64,000 nt of DNA, taken from positions 19,236 to 83,235 of the forward strand of contig CACKFV010000002.1 in the NCBI GenBank assembly GCA_902599605.1, read 5' to 3'. This document shows, one piece after another, positions 9,797-18,540 of the stretch; positions within the stretch are counted from its first letter, which is position 1; each line of letters opens with the position of its first letter. The position numbers and the translations under genes were made by a program. Below the pieces are notes generated by a model, which saw only the letters and a list, made by a program, of their open reading frames with translations, searched no databases and was not told the origin of the DNA. The stretch comes from an uncultured Pelagibacteraceae bacterium (GTDB lineage Bacteria; Pseudomonadota; Alphaproteobacteria; Pelagibacterales; Pelagibacteraceae).

Positions 9797-9954
9797 TTAA
9801 CATACCTCGCAATTTGTTTATAACATACTGGTCTAACTGAAGATTTTCCTATAATTTTGATTTCTTCATTTTTATAATAGTAAATCCAATAGTAATGTTG
9901 ATCATTTATCTCGTCGAAAACTTCTTCTATTCGAATTTCTGTAATTTTGTCCAT
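9793..9954 (-). CDS. uncharacterised 53-aa protein (MDKITEIRIEEVFDEINDQHYYWIYYYKNEEIKIIGKSSVRPVCYKQIARYVK)
   Basis: Hand-translated; TAATG overlap with upstream ORF and ATGA overlap with downstream ORF; absent from ORF track. Confidence 0.65.
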   Translation of the reverse strand: MDKITEIRIEEVFDEINDQHYYWIYYYKNEEIKIIGKSSVRPVCYKQIARYVK

Positions 9955-10232
9955 TAGTGTAAAACCCTTCCTTCATGAATTTTGTGTTCATGATGAATTT
10001 TGGATAAAATTAATCTTATATGTCTTGAAAGTTTTACCCATTTTTTACTACTCTTTTTGTGCGAATTAAGCCAAGGTAAGTAAGATTGATCTATTTTTAA
10101 AAACTTTATGATCAAATCATCCACTTCTCTCAAAAAATTTTGTCTTTCTAGAGGTGAATATTCACTAAGCAAATATATTAGCTTTTGATGATCATTTTTC
10201 TCAGATTTAACTATTTTATTCCCTTTTTTCAT
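9954..10232 (-). CDS. uncharacterised protein (92 aa), first gene of the accessory operon
   Basis: ORF with AAAGGA upstream of ATG; translationally coupled to the next ORF. Confidence 0.65.
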   Translation of the reverse strand: MKKGNKIVKSEKNDHQKLIYLLSEYSPLERQNFLREVDDLIIKFLKIDQSYLPWLNSHKKSSKKWVKLSRHIRLILSKIHHEHKIHEGRVLH

Positions 10233-10287
10233 ATTTTTCCTTTCAAATTAAAGCTCTGCCTTGGAAAAATACAAATTTATCTATTAT

Positions 10288-10315
10288 CCAAAAGCAAAAC
10301 CCGTGTTTTGTTTGG
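10288..10315. promoter_or_regulatory. dyad/hairpin in 5' region of the accessory operon
   Basis: CCAAA-ag-CAAAAC-ccgt-GTTTTG-TTTGG: 11 bp paired with a 2-nt bulge and 4-nt loop. Confidence 0.45.
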
Positions 10316-10438
10316 TTAATATGATAAAACTGTCTGAAATAATTTAACGAACTGGTTAGTTAAATAATTGTCTAAACAAGTAAATCAATTAACTAATTTC
10401 AATATATCAATTAACAAATTAATTTCAAGATAAAAATA

Positions 10439-10612
10439 TTATTTTTTATTCTTTATTTTAAATCCATTTTTTTCAAGAATTTTAATAAGGTTTTTAAGTC
10501 TCTCATCTCTTGAAGTGTTTTGATCTCCAATTTTCTCAAAAAATATAGGTCTTAAACCTTTTTTTTCTTTCGATTTAAGATAATTGAATATGGATTGTAT
10601 TTTAAGCTTCAT
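10439..10612 (-). CDS. uncharacterised 57-aa protein (MKLKIQSIFNYLKSKEKKGLRPIFFEKIGDQNTSRDERLKNLIKILEKNGFKIKNKK)
   Basis: Hand-translated; strong SD AAAGGAGAAAC-ATG; absent from ORF track. Confidence 0.55.
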   Translation of the reverse strand: MKLKIQSIFNYLKSKEKKGLRPIFFEKIGDQNTSRDERLKNLIKILEKNGFKIKNKK

Positions 10613-10747
10613 GTTTCTCCTTTAGCGTTATATTTAATGTCTTAGCAAGTAGAGTTAAGTACTAAATCAAGACAATCTGATCATATCATATGACTCATAA
10701 GATTCAAATTGAGTTTAATTATGGTATAAATCTAATATTGATTCTTT

Positions 10748-11791
10748 ATGAACTATAAAAACATTCAAGCAATTAGCCTTTTTTCTGGTGCTGGAGGGTT
10801 AGATATTGGGTGCAAGCAAAACAAAATTGACGTTAAAGTTGCAATAGACAATGATCACGACTCAGTGAAGACTCTAAAACTAAATTCCCACTTTAATGAT
10901 ACAACAGTTATCGAAGAGGATATTAAAAACTTTAAGATTAAGAATATTGAAAAATATTTAAATGGGAAAAAAACAATAATTATTGGTGGCCCCCCTTGCC
11001 AACCTTTTTCTAAAAATGGTTATTGGATTACCAATGAAAAAAGGAAATCTAATAAAGATCCAAGAAATTGTTTAGATGATTTCTTCAATTTTGTTGAAAA
11101 AATTAATCCAGAAGGTTTTTTAATTGAAAATGTTGAGAGTATTTTACATCCAACAAATAAAAATGCCGTAAACTCAATATTTAGGAAAACAAAAAAATTA
11201 AAATATAACCTTAAAATGGTTAGAGCTAATGCATTAGACTATGGTGTACCGCAGAAAAGAAAAAGGGTGTTTTTTCTTGGTTCAAAAAAAGAATTTGATA
11301 ATGAAGAGCCAAAGAAAACTCACTATGACCCAAACAAGCCTGACTTATTTAATACTAATTTAAAGCCATATGAAACTGTTGGCGAGCACATTAAAGAGTT
11401 TGACAAAGATATTTATGAAGAAGAGCATGAAAAAACAAATTTAGGAACTTTTTACAAGGAATTAAAAAAAGTTAAACCAGGAGAAAATTATCTTGCCTTG
11501 TGTGATGGAAAAAAATCAAACTTTAAAAAAAATACTAGATTTTGGAATTTTTTATTAAAATTGAAGGAAGATTTACCATCATGGACAATAGCAGCGCAAC
11601 CAGGTCCATGGGTTGGTCCTTTTCACTGGACTAACAGAAGACTAAGAGTTCCTGAGATAGCGGCTATACAAACTTTTCCGAAAAATTATAAATTCTTTGG
11701 AACCAGAAGATCTATTCAAAAACAGATCGGTAATGCAGTACCTCCATTAATGGGTAAGGCAATGGTGAAGTATTTGATAGATAATTTATAA
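10748..11791 (+). CDS. DNA (cytosine-5-)-methyltransferase
   Basis: Motif I SLFSGAGGLDIG, IV GGPPCQPFS, VI ENV, VIII QKRKRVFFLG, X QIGNAVPP. Confidence 0.95.
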   Translation: MNYKNIQAISLFSGAGGLDIGCKQNKIDVKVAIDNDHDSVKTLKLNSHFNDTTVIEEDIKNFKIKNIEKYLNGKKTIIIGGPPCQPFSKNGYWITNEKRKSNKDPRNCLDDFFNFVEKINPEGFLIENVESILHPTNKNAVNSIFRKTKKLKYNLKMVRANALDYGVPQKRKRVFFLGSKKEFDNEEPKKTHYDPNKPDLFNTNLKPYETVGEHIKEFDKDIYEEEHEKTNLGTFYKELKKVKPGENYLALCDGKKSNFKKNTRFWNFLLKLKEDLPSWTIAAQPGPWVGPFHWTNRRLRVPEIAAIQTFPKNYKFFGTRRSIQKQIGNAVPPLMGKAMVKYLIDNL

Positions 11792-13333
11792 AAGCCACTT
11801 TATAGCAGGTCTTGTATCAGACCATTTATCTTTTTTAAAAGTTACAATTTTATTATTTTGCATCCAACAAAGAGTAATGTTTTGATCCTTTAAAAATCTG
11901 ATTTGAAAACTTTTAATTATTTCTTCTGGATTATTATTAAGCAATAGAAACAAATCAGTATTTTTTAAAATTTCCTCATTATACATTGCATATCTAAAAT
12001 AATATTCTTTTAATTGAATTATCCCGTGTCTAATTTGTTGATCTAAATTTGACTCATCAAAAGTTTTAACTTCAAAAAGCTTTCCTCTGTTTTGATATTC
12101 AGTATATAGGTCAATATGAATTGATTTCCATGTTCGCAACCCTTTTGATTCACACTTTTTTGCTAATTTAATTAAAACTTCTTCATGAAGCCTAGTGGCT
12201 CTGTTCAATGCATTATGTTTTTCTATTGGATCGCTTATATTATCAAGATTAAGAGTTTTATCTGTGTAAGAGTGATTTAAATCAAATTCTAAAAGTATGT
12301 TAGGCTCATCTTGATGTTGTATTTCATTTTTTGTTTTGTCTTTTGAAACTTTAATAAGATTAGTATTTCCAACAAAAAAATTGACATCATTTGAAATAAT
12401 TTTTTCTTTAATTAACTTAGCATCTTTTGAAAGTTTAATTTTATCAAGAATCTTAGATTTAATAATATAATTTTTTTTTAAAATTATAATTGCGCGTTTA
12501 TCTGGAACAACTCCTTTTTTAATCGTATCTTTTTTAATTGCAAGATGTTTTGTTGAGGGATCATCTCTTAAACCAGAGTCGATATTTTCGAGTTTTCTGC
12601 TTATACCATTAAAATTTCTAAAATTTTTTGCTATGTCTTCATGATAAAATTTTTTTCTAGGTAAAAAGCCTTTCAAATCAGAATTGCGAATACAAAAATT
12701 TGAAATTTCTAATATTTCAGGTGAATTTCTACTTATTGGATATTTTTTAAAATATAAATCCAGACAAAGAATTAATTCGTCTTTTGTATAGGGTTTATTC
12801 CAACTTCTAATTTTTTCATTTAATATTTCTAATATATTTCTATTAAAAATTTGGTTATAATTTTTTAATACCAATGGAAATAAAAAGGCGTTTACTGATA
12901 GAGCTTGATTTCTCTCATTAACTATACCTCTATAAAATGCTTGTCGCCTTTTAAAAAAATAAATATCACATCCCTCATTTTGAGCCTTTTTTAAGTTTTG
13001 GCTCCGTGTATAAAATGACTGCATTGTATTTGTTTCGATATAGATATCAAATTTCCAAAAGGTAAATGTATTTGTATCTTTATCGTAACCGAGTAACAAA
13101 GGCTTATAGTCATCTGCTTCATTTTCAATTAGAAGTCTTTTGATTCTAGGAGAAATTTGAATTCTTTTTTCAAAGGGATTTTTTCTACCCTTTCCAGAAC
13201 TTTTAATTTCATTAATACAAATAATAAATTTATTCCCTTCCTGATTGATTTTAATTAATTTTTGATCAACTATTTTTACATCAAAATCTATTACTGGTTG
13301 ATCTAAAGAATAATTTATTAAATCTAAAATCAT
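11786..13333 (-). CDS. candidate restriction endonuclease (PD-(D/E)XK-like)
   Basis: C-terminal IDLYTEYQNRGKLFEVKTFDESN resembles D-x(n)-ExK; located between two m5C methyltransferases. Confidence 0.55.
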   Translation of the reverse strand: MILDLINYSLDQPVIDFDVKIVDQKLIKINQEGNKFIICINEIKSSGKGRKNPFEKRIQISPRIKRLLIENEADDYKPLLLGYDKDTNTFTFWKFDIYIETNTMQSFYTRSQNLKKAQNEGCDIYFFKRRQAFYRGIVNERNQALSVNAFLFPLVLKNYNQIFNRNILEILNEKIRSWNKPYTKDELILCLDLYFKKYPISRNSPEILEISNFCIRNSDLKGFLPRKKFYHEDIAKNFRNFNGISRKLENIDSGLRDDPSTKHLAIKKDTIKKGVVPDKRAIIILKKNYIIKSKILDKIKLSKDAKLIKEKIISNDVNFFVGNTNLIKVSKDKTKNEIQHQDEPNILLEFDLNHSYTDKTLNLDNISDPIEKHNALNRATRLHEEVLIKLAKKCESKGLRTWKSIHIDLYTEYQNRGKLFEVKTFDESNLDQQIRHGIIQLKEYYFRYAMYNEEILKNTDLFLLLNNNPEEIIKSFQIRFLKDQNITLCWMQNNKIVTFKKDKWSDTRPAIKWLL

Positions 13334-13374
13334 GATAATAAGTTTCAGTAAAACATAAATTTAAACCAAAAAAA

Positions 13375-14397
13375 ATGAAAATTTTAAGTTTGTATTCAGG
13401 GGGAGGTGGTATTGACATAGGTTTTAGCAAAAATAAGTTTAAAACTGTTTTATCAATAGAAAATTGGGACAAGGCATGTTTCACTCTTAAAAAAAACAAT
13501 ATTTCCAAAAACGTTATCTGTGAAGACATCAGAAAAGTAAATTTTAATACCATAAAAAGTCAATTTAATTTCGACTGTATTGTTGGTGGACCACCGTGTC
13601 CACCATTTTCAAAGTCTAGATTTTATCTTAAAAATAAAAAAAGAGCTCTTGAGGATGATGATTCTCATACACTTGCAAATTACTTTTTGGCTGTTGAAAA
13701 ATTTAAACCCAAAGTATTTTTTTTTGAAAATGTACATGGTTTTATTTTTAAACCTCATGAAGCAGCCCTTAGGTACTTTGAAAAACAATCTGAAAAACTT
13801 GGATATTCAATTACTCATAAAGTTATAAATTGTGCCGATTATGGAGTTCCACAGATTAGACAAAGATTTATATGTGTTGGATTTAAGAAAAATTTAGGAA
13901 AATTTATTTTTCCAAATGAAACACACTCTAACCAAGACAATGACAATAATCTATTCTGTCTTCCTTGGGTAAATTGCAAAGATGCTATTGGAGATTTAGA
14001 TTATCCCCTTAAAGAGGATAAATATAAAATGGCAGGTTCAAAGCATAAACATTTGCTAAAGAAAATTCCTCCAGGTGATAACTATTTATTTTTCACAAAA
14101 GAGAGAGGACACAAGAAACCATTATTTAAATGGAGATCTAGATACTGGTCATTTTTATTAAAACTGTCTCCAAACAAACCCTCATGGACGATTCAAGCAA
14201 GTTTTTCTAATAATATGGGACCGTTTCACTGGAAAAATAGATTTTTAAGAATTAATGAAATAAAAAGATTGCAAACATTTCCAGATAATTATAATTTTTT
14301 TGGAAATTTTAGTGATCAATGGAGACAAATAGGCAATGCAGTTCCACCTCTATTAGCTGATGTAATTTCTAAAGAAATAAAAAAACAATTAGGCTAA
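13375..14397 (+). CDS. DNA (cytosine-5-)-methyltransferase, second paralog
   Basis: SLYSGGGGIDIGF, GGPPCPPFS, FFENV, VPQIRQRFICVG, QIGNAVPP; C-terminus aligns with the first MTase (SWTI..GPFHW.NR.LR..EI..LQTFP). Confidence 0.93.
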   Translation: MKILSLYSGGGGIDIGFSKNKFKTVLSIENWDKACFTLKKNNISKNVICEDIRKVNFNTIKSQFNFDCIVGGPPCPPFSKSRFYLKNKKRALEDDDSHTLANYFLAVEKFKPKVFFFENVHGFIFKPHEAALRYFEKQSEKLGYSITHKVINCADYGVPQIRQRFICVGFKKNLGKFIFPNETHSNQDNDNNLFCLPWVNCKDAIGDLDYPLKEDKYKMAGSKHKHLLKKIPPGDNYLFFTKERGHKKPLFKWRSRYWSFLLKLSPNKPSWTIQASFSNNMGPFHWKNRFLRINEIKRLQTFPDNYNFFGNFSDQWRQIGNAVPPLLADVISKEIKKQLG

Positions 14398-16901
14398 TGC
14401 CCTTTTGCTATAAATCTTGTGCCTAAAACTTTAGGACAATAAAGTCTAAAATAAGGAATATTTTTTTTAAATGGCTTATCTTTGTTATCCCCATCATCAA
14501 TATTAAACCTAAACAACTGCAAAGTTGCTATATTCTCAGCTCTACGAGCCTCTTTTCCTTCAGCAGGTATAAAAGATTCTGTTGCTGACTTGATCCATCT
14601 TTGTTCAGGAAGTGTCAAAAATTCATAATGTAAAAATCTGTGGTGCGGCCTTGTTTTTCCACCCCCAGAACATATAGATATCCCACTTTCACCATTAATG
14701 AAGTCATCTTTATCAACTTTTCTTCTCCTGTCATCAGAAGAATTCATAATTATAATTGCTAATTTTAAATCATCAAGATTTTGGTTATTGTTATATTCGA
14801 TCAATTCATCAAATAAATTGAAATCGTCTCTGGCATCCTCATCAAATTTGAAAATATGTTTTAGGTATTTCTCATTGGTCTCTTTTAAACTTAGATCTTC
14901 AATAACATGCACGTCTCTTAATGCCTTTGCGTAACTATGTTGACATACTTCTAATATTTTTTTTTTGTTCTTTAAATTAATTAATTCATCATAAATTTTT
15001 TTATTAACATCTTGTTCGATGTCATTTAAGTGATGTGCCATCACATCTTCTGATATAAATCCTTTTGGTCTTGTTTTTAAGTCATGCTCAACAATTGATC
15101 TTCTTACGGGACCATTTTTGCTAGAAAAAGGAAAAATTCTTTTTAAATCTGTTCTTAAATCACCACCCTCTTTCACAGCATCTTTAATTTTATTTCTTAC
15201 AATAATTTCATTATCATATTGCTCTTGAAAAAACTCGATTAGATCATTAGGAAGATAAAATCTTATAAAATCTACATAATCTTTATGATATCCAAAAAAC
15301 CTAGCTCTTTGGTAAACTGTATCATCAGTTCCACTTTTTCTAACTATAAAAGAGACAGTGAGCCCTTCAATAGTATATCCTCTTTCTAACCCAACTCCTC
15401 CTACAAGTATCCTCGAATAAATTCCATCTTCACCCCATTTAATAAATGGTATATTTGATTTACCTGCTGCATTAAATAACGTTGTAGTTGTCAATTTTAA
15501 ACTCTTAAGAACATTTTTAATAAAATCGTCATCCCAAGTAGGTATTTTGCCACCATCTTTTTTTAAATCTTGGATCGCTTCTAAATAATCGTTTTCTAAG
15601 TCCTTATAAGAAATATCCAGTACTGAACTCGAATTTTTGATGTTTTCCCATTTTGACTCGAAAATTTTTTTGTCGTCACGAATAATGCCATCAACCCATC
15701 CTTTCCACTTTTCATGGTCTGGTCTTCCAACCGATGGGTGAACTAACATTGATCTAGATTTTCCTGCAGTGTGATCTTGTCCTTTTAATCCAACAGCTAC
15801 TCCTATTATAAAAAGTCTTATAGCTTTTCTCAAAGAGTTTGGCATTATTGAAGGGTCAGCAGTTTCACTTTCTTCAACTATTCTCGTATGTTTGTTCTGT
15901 TGCTTTGCTCCTTTTCCAAAAAAATATTGTGCTCCGGTATAATGTTTACCTGGAGTGAGAACAGTTCCGCTTTTTGGTGATAAATGATTAACTGTTGATA
16001 TTAAAAATTGCGCCATAGGAGTCGCTGTATATGCCAGAAACGTATGCTTATTTAAAGATTGTCTTAGTCTTTTAATCCGTCTATGAGTTGTACTTTCTGC
16101 TCTCTCTATACATAAACTACTTCCGACCATTTTTTCAAGCGAGTCATTTTCTTCTAAGCTATTTAAGTATCTTAAAGTATCCTCGCTTACACAATATTTT
16201 TCAGCTATTGAATCAATTGTTTCACCTTTCTCAACTTTATGCATTTTTGGAGCTATATTTTCTGGAAAATTTCTTTTTCGAGTTCTTACTAAACTATCTT
16301 GTGAGTAATGATCAGCCTCATCATCAATAATCAAAGTGGGTAATTTAGATGTATCAATACCATTTTCCCTAGCTTTATCGAATATTTGGATAATCTTATC
16401 AATTCTTTTATGATGTTTCATAGTAACAATCAAAACTGCTTGTTTTTCCTGATCATCAAAAAGATCATCTTCTTGAGACGATACAATATCTTTCAAAGCT
16501 GTATTGATATCATCGTAATTAAGTTTAGCCCCTCCACCAGGCACTTCAATTCTCTTCCAACCAAACATGTTTAAAGCCTCGTACACTCTATCTTGAGTTT
16601 GTTCTGCTAAATTTGTTACATGCCCTGACAATAAAATTATGAGTTTAAAACCATTATCTCTAGCCATGCATGATACAGCTTCCATAGAAGTAGTCTTTCC
16701 ACTTTGAATATAACCTAAGACAAGATTTGTAGATGATAGTCGATTTGAACTATCTGTTTGAGATGGATTAATACATTTTGAAATTACATCTGCAGTATCA
16801 TTTTTTAAGTTCTCTAAATCTTCTTTTTCTAAGTTTTTCTTAGATAGATTATTTATATACTTTGAAAAAAAAATACCATTTGTTTTGGGTTTCCACTGCA
16901 T
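14394..16901 (-). CDS. Z1-domain-containing SF2 helicase-like protein with inserted LysM-like domain
   Basis: Walker A GYIQSGKTTSM, Walker B IIDDEADHYS, YTATPMAQ, Z1-like RILVGGVGLERGYTIEGLTVSFIVR..DDTVYQRARFFGY. Confidence 0.85.
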   Translation of the reverse strand: MQWKPKTNGIFFSKYINNLSKKNLEKEDLENLKNDTADVISKCINPSQTDSSNRLSSTNLVLGYIQSGKTTSMEAVSCMARDNGFKLIILLSGHVTNLAEQTQDRVYEALNMFGWKRIEVPGGGAKLNYDDINTALKDIVSSQEDDLFDDQEKQAVLIVTMKHHKRIDKIIQIFDKARENGIDTSKLPTLIIDDEADHYSQDSLVRTRKRNFPENIAPKMHKVEKGETIDSIAEKYCVSEDTLRYLNSLEENDSLEKMVGSSLCIERAESTTHRRIKRLRQSLNKHTFLAYTATPMAQFLISTVNHLSPKSGTVLTPGKHYTGAQYFFGKGAKQQNKHTRIVEESETADPSIMPNSLRKAIRLFIIGVAVGLKGQDHTAGKSRSMLVHPSVGRPDHEKWKGWVDGIIRDDKKIFESKWENIKNSSSVLDISYKDLENDYLEAIQDLKKDGGKIPTWDDDFIKNVLKSLKLTTTTLFNAAGKSNIPFIKWGEDGIYSRILVGGVGLERGYTIEGLTVSFIVRKSGTDDTVYQRARFFGYHKDYVDFIRFYLPNDLIEFFQEQYDNEIIVRNKIKDAVKEGGDLRTDLKRIFPFSSKNGPVRRSIVEHDLKTRPKGFISEDVMAHHLNDIEQDVNKKIYDELINLKNKKKILEVCQHSYAKALRDVHVIEDLSLKETNEKYLKHIFKFDEDARDDFNLFDELIEYNNNQNLDDLKLAIIIMNSSDDRRRKVDKDDFINGESGISICSGGGKTRPHHRFLHYEFLTLPEQRWIKSATESFIPAEGKEARRAENIATLQLFRFNIDDGDNKDKPFKKNIPYFRLYCPKVLGTRFIAKGH
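16104..16244 (-). other. LysM-like domain inside the Z1 helicase
   Basis: MHKVEKGETIDSIAEKYCVSEDTLRYLNSLEENDSLEKMVGSSLCIE matches the LysM pattern (x-V-x-x-G-D/E-T-x-x-x-I-A-x-x-Y-x-V...L...N..........G..L.I). Confidence 0.75.
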
Positions 16902-16907
16902 TTTAAG

Positions 16908-18446
16908 TTAATCTCTTCTTGGTGGTATTGTTAAAAAAATATCATTTAATCTTCTTCTTAATATTGAGACTTTAGGATTTCCTTCATGTTTAACTATTAT
17001 AGCTTCACTGATACAAAAGAAAGACAATAGTATTGTTAAACCCTCAATATCTTGTGAACTATCTCCAAAAAATCTTTGAATAAAAGGATGTTTCATATTT
17101 ATAAAAATAGTAATTTCCTCATTATTTTTTTCAGCTAGTGAAAATTTAAAAAGATCAAGTTCATTATCGTCATATTCATGAATAGTTTTTACTTTCCAAT
17201 TTTTTCCCTCGAATGGCACAATTTCATTTCTTTCGTCACTTTCTTTAGGTATATCTATTTTTTTTGGTATTGCCTCAGGTTTATATTTTTTGGAAGAAGT
17301 TTCTTCTAAACCTTTAGCAATAAATTTCATTGCATTTTCGAGACCTTTTTTTGATGTTGATCTAATATCACTTCTTTCAAGACTAAAGTAAAAATTTTTA
17401 GCTTGTCTAATTATAGATTTTTCCTCTTTATCATCTATAAATTCTATTTCCTTTTTTAAAAGATTTATAAATTTATCTTTCTCTGTATCTGACCAGATAA
17501 AATCATTTTTTGAAAATGCTACATCTACATGATCTAAATTTATTTCACCAAATAAACATTGTTGTCTTCTGTCGTTACCAGCTCCAAAAATTTTTTCCGG
17601 TTTCCATGGACTTTCTGGTGTTCCACAAATCAATCTTTTTTTTCTAAATATTGCAAAACCAGGTTGTTTAACTCTCCCTTTTTCTAAAATTGCAACTTTT
17701 CCTGTTACAATCCCATTATTATATTCAAATTTAAAATTTTTTTTCCAAGTGATTTTTTTTGGAGATTTTATTATGCCCTCTTCAATATCTTTAAAGTATG
17801 CACTTTTTAATAATTTTGGTTCGCTATAGGATAATCTCTTATTATCTATCCAAATTTCAATTTCATCACTATCAATGTAATGCCTATACATTGATGCCAA
17901 ATGTTCTTTAATTTTTGGAATTGTTTGACCTTTTGGTTTATGGTTAAGCTTTGCTAATGTTATCTGTGTGTAGTGTTTGTTAGTATTCAGCTTTGTTTCT
18001 AAAACAGAAATATCCTCTTGTTGTTTTTCACTGACTTTTTTCATATCAAATTCTACTAATCTCCAGACAGGTTCTTTAAAACTTTTAGTGTGAACCCTCC
18101 ATTTATCCGAAAACCAGCAAGCTGCAACTTTCATTCCAACACCAAATTCAGAAAGTTTTGAAGTATCAGGGGGTGGTTTACCCGTTTCAAAAGCATCTCT
18201 AAATCTTTCAGAACTTATTCCACCAGCATTATCTTTGATTGTTATTTCTGAACCTAAAAATTCAATACGAACTTTTAATTTAAAATTTTTATCTATTTGA
18301 AGAAGTTTTGGTTTGTTCTGTAAATAGCTTGTTATGGAATTATCAACAAATTCAGCTAATGCGTACCATTCAGTATATCTAAAATATTTTAGTAAAGTTA
18401 ATAAATTTACAGTTGGTCTAATATTTAATGATGTTATTTTTTCCAT
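16908..18446 (-). CDS. GHKL ATPase, MORC/MutL-like, associated with the R-M module
   Basis: ALAEFVDNSI, ITIKDNAGGIS, SEFGVGMKVAACWF Bergerat-fold motifs. Confidence 0.85.
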   Translation of the reverse strand: MEKITSLNIRPTVNLLTLLKYFRYTEWYALAEFVDNSITSYLQNKPKLLQIDKNFKLKVRIEFLGSEITIKDNAGGISSERFRDAFETGKPPPDTSKLSEFGVGMKVAACWFSDKWRVHTKSFKEPVWRLVEFDMKKVSEKQQEDISVLETKLNTNKHYTQITLAKLNHKPKGQTIPKIKEHLASMYRHYIDSDEIEIWIDNKRLSYSEPKLLKSAYFKDIEEGIIKSPKKITWKKNFKFEYNNGIVTGKVAILEKGRVKQPGFAIFRKKRLICGTPESPWKPEKIFGAGNDRRQQCLFGEINLDHVDVAFSKNDFIWSDTEKDKFINLLKKEIEFIDDKEEKSIIRQAKNFYFSLERSDIRSTSKKGLENAMKFIAKGLEETSSKKYKPEAIPKKIDIPKESDERNEIVPFEGKNWKVKTIHEYDDNELDLFKFSLAEKNNEEITIFINMKHPFIQRFFGDSSQDIEGLTILLSFFCISEAIIVKHEGNPKVSILRRRLNDIFLTIPPRRD

Positions 18447-18540
18447 TTAAAATAACTTATAACGGTTTTTTTAAAAAATAAATCTTTTTGAAAACACATT
18501 TCAGTCTAAATAAGAGCCAATAAATATATTATAAGAAATA

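Noticed and set aside
13281-13828. ORFs of 90 aa (-) and 82 aa (+) overlapping MTase 2
   Set aside because: Out-of-frame with clear m5C MTase motifs.
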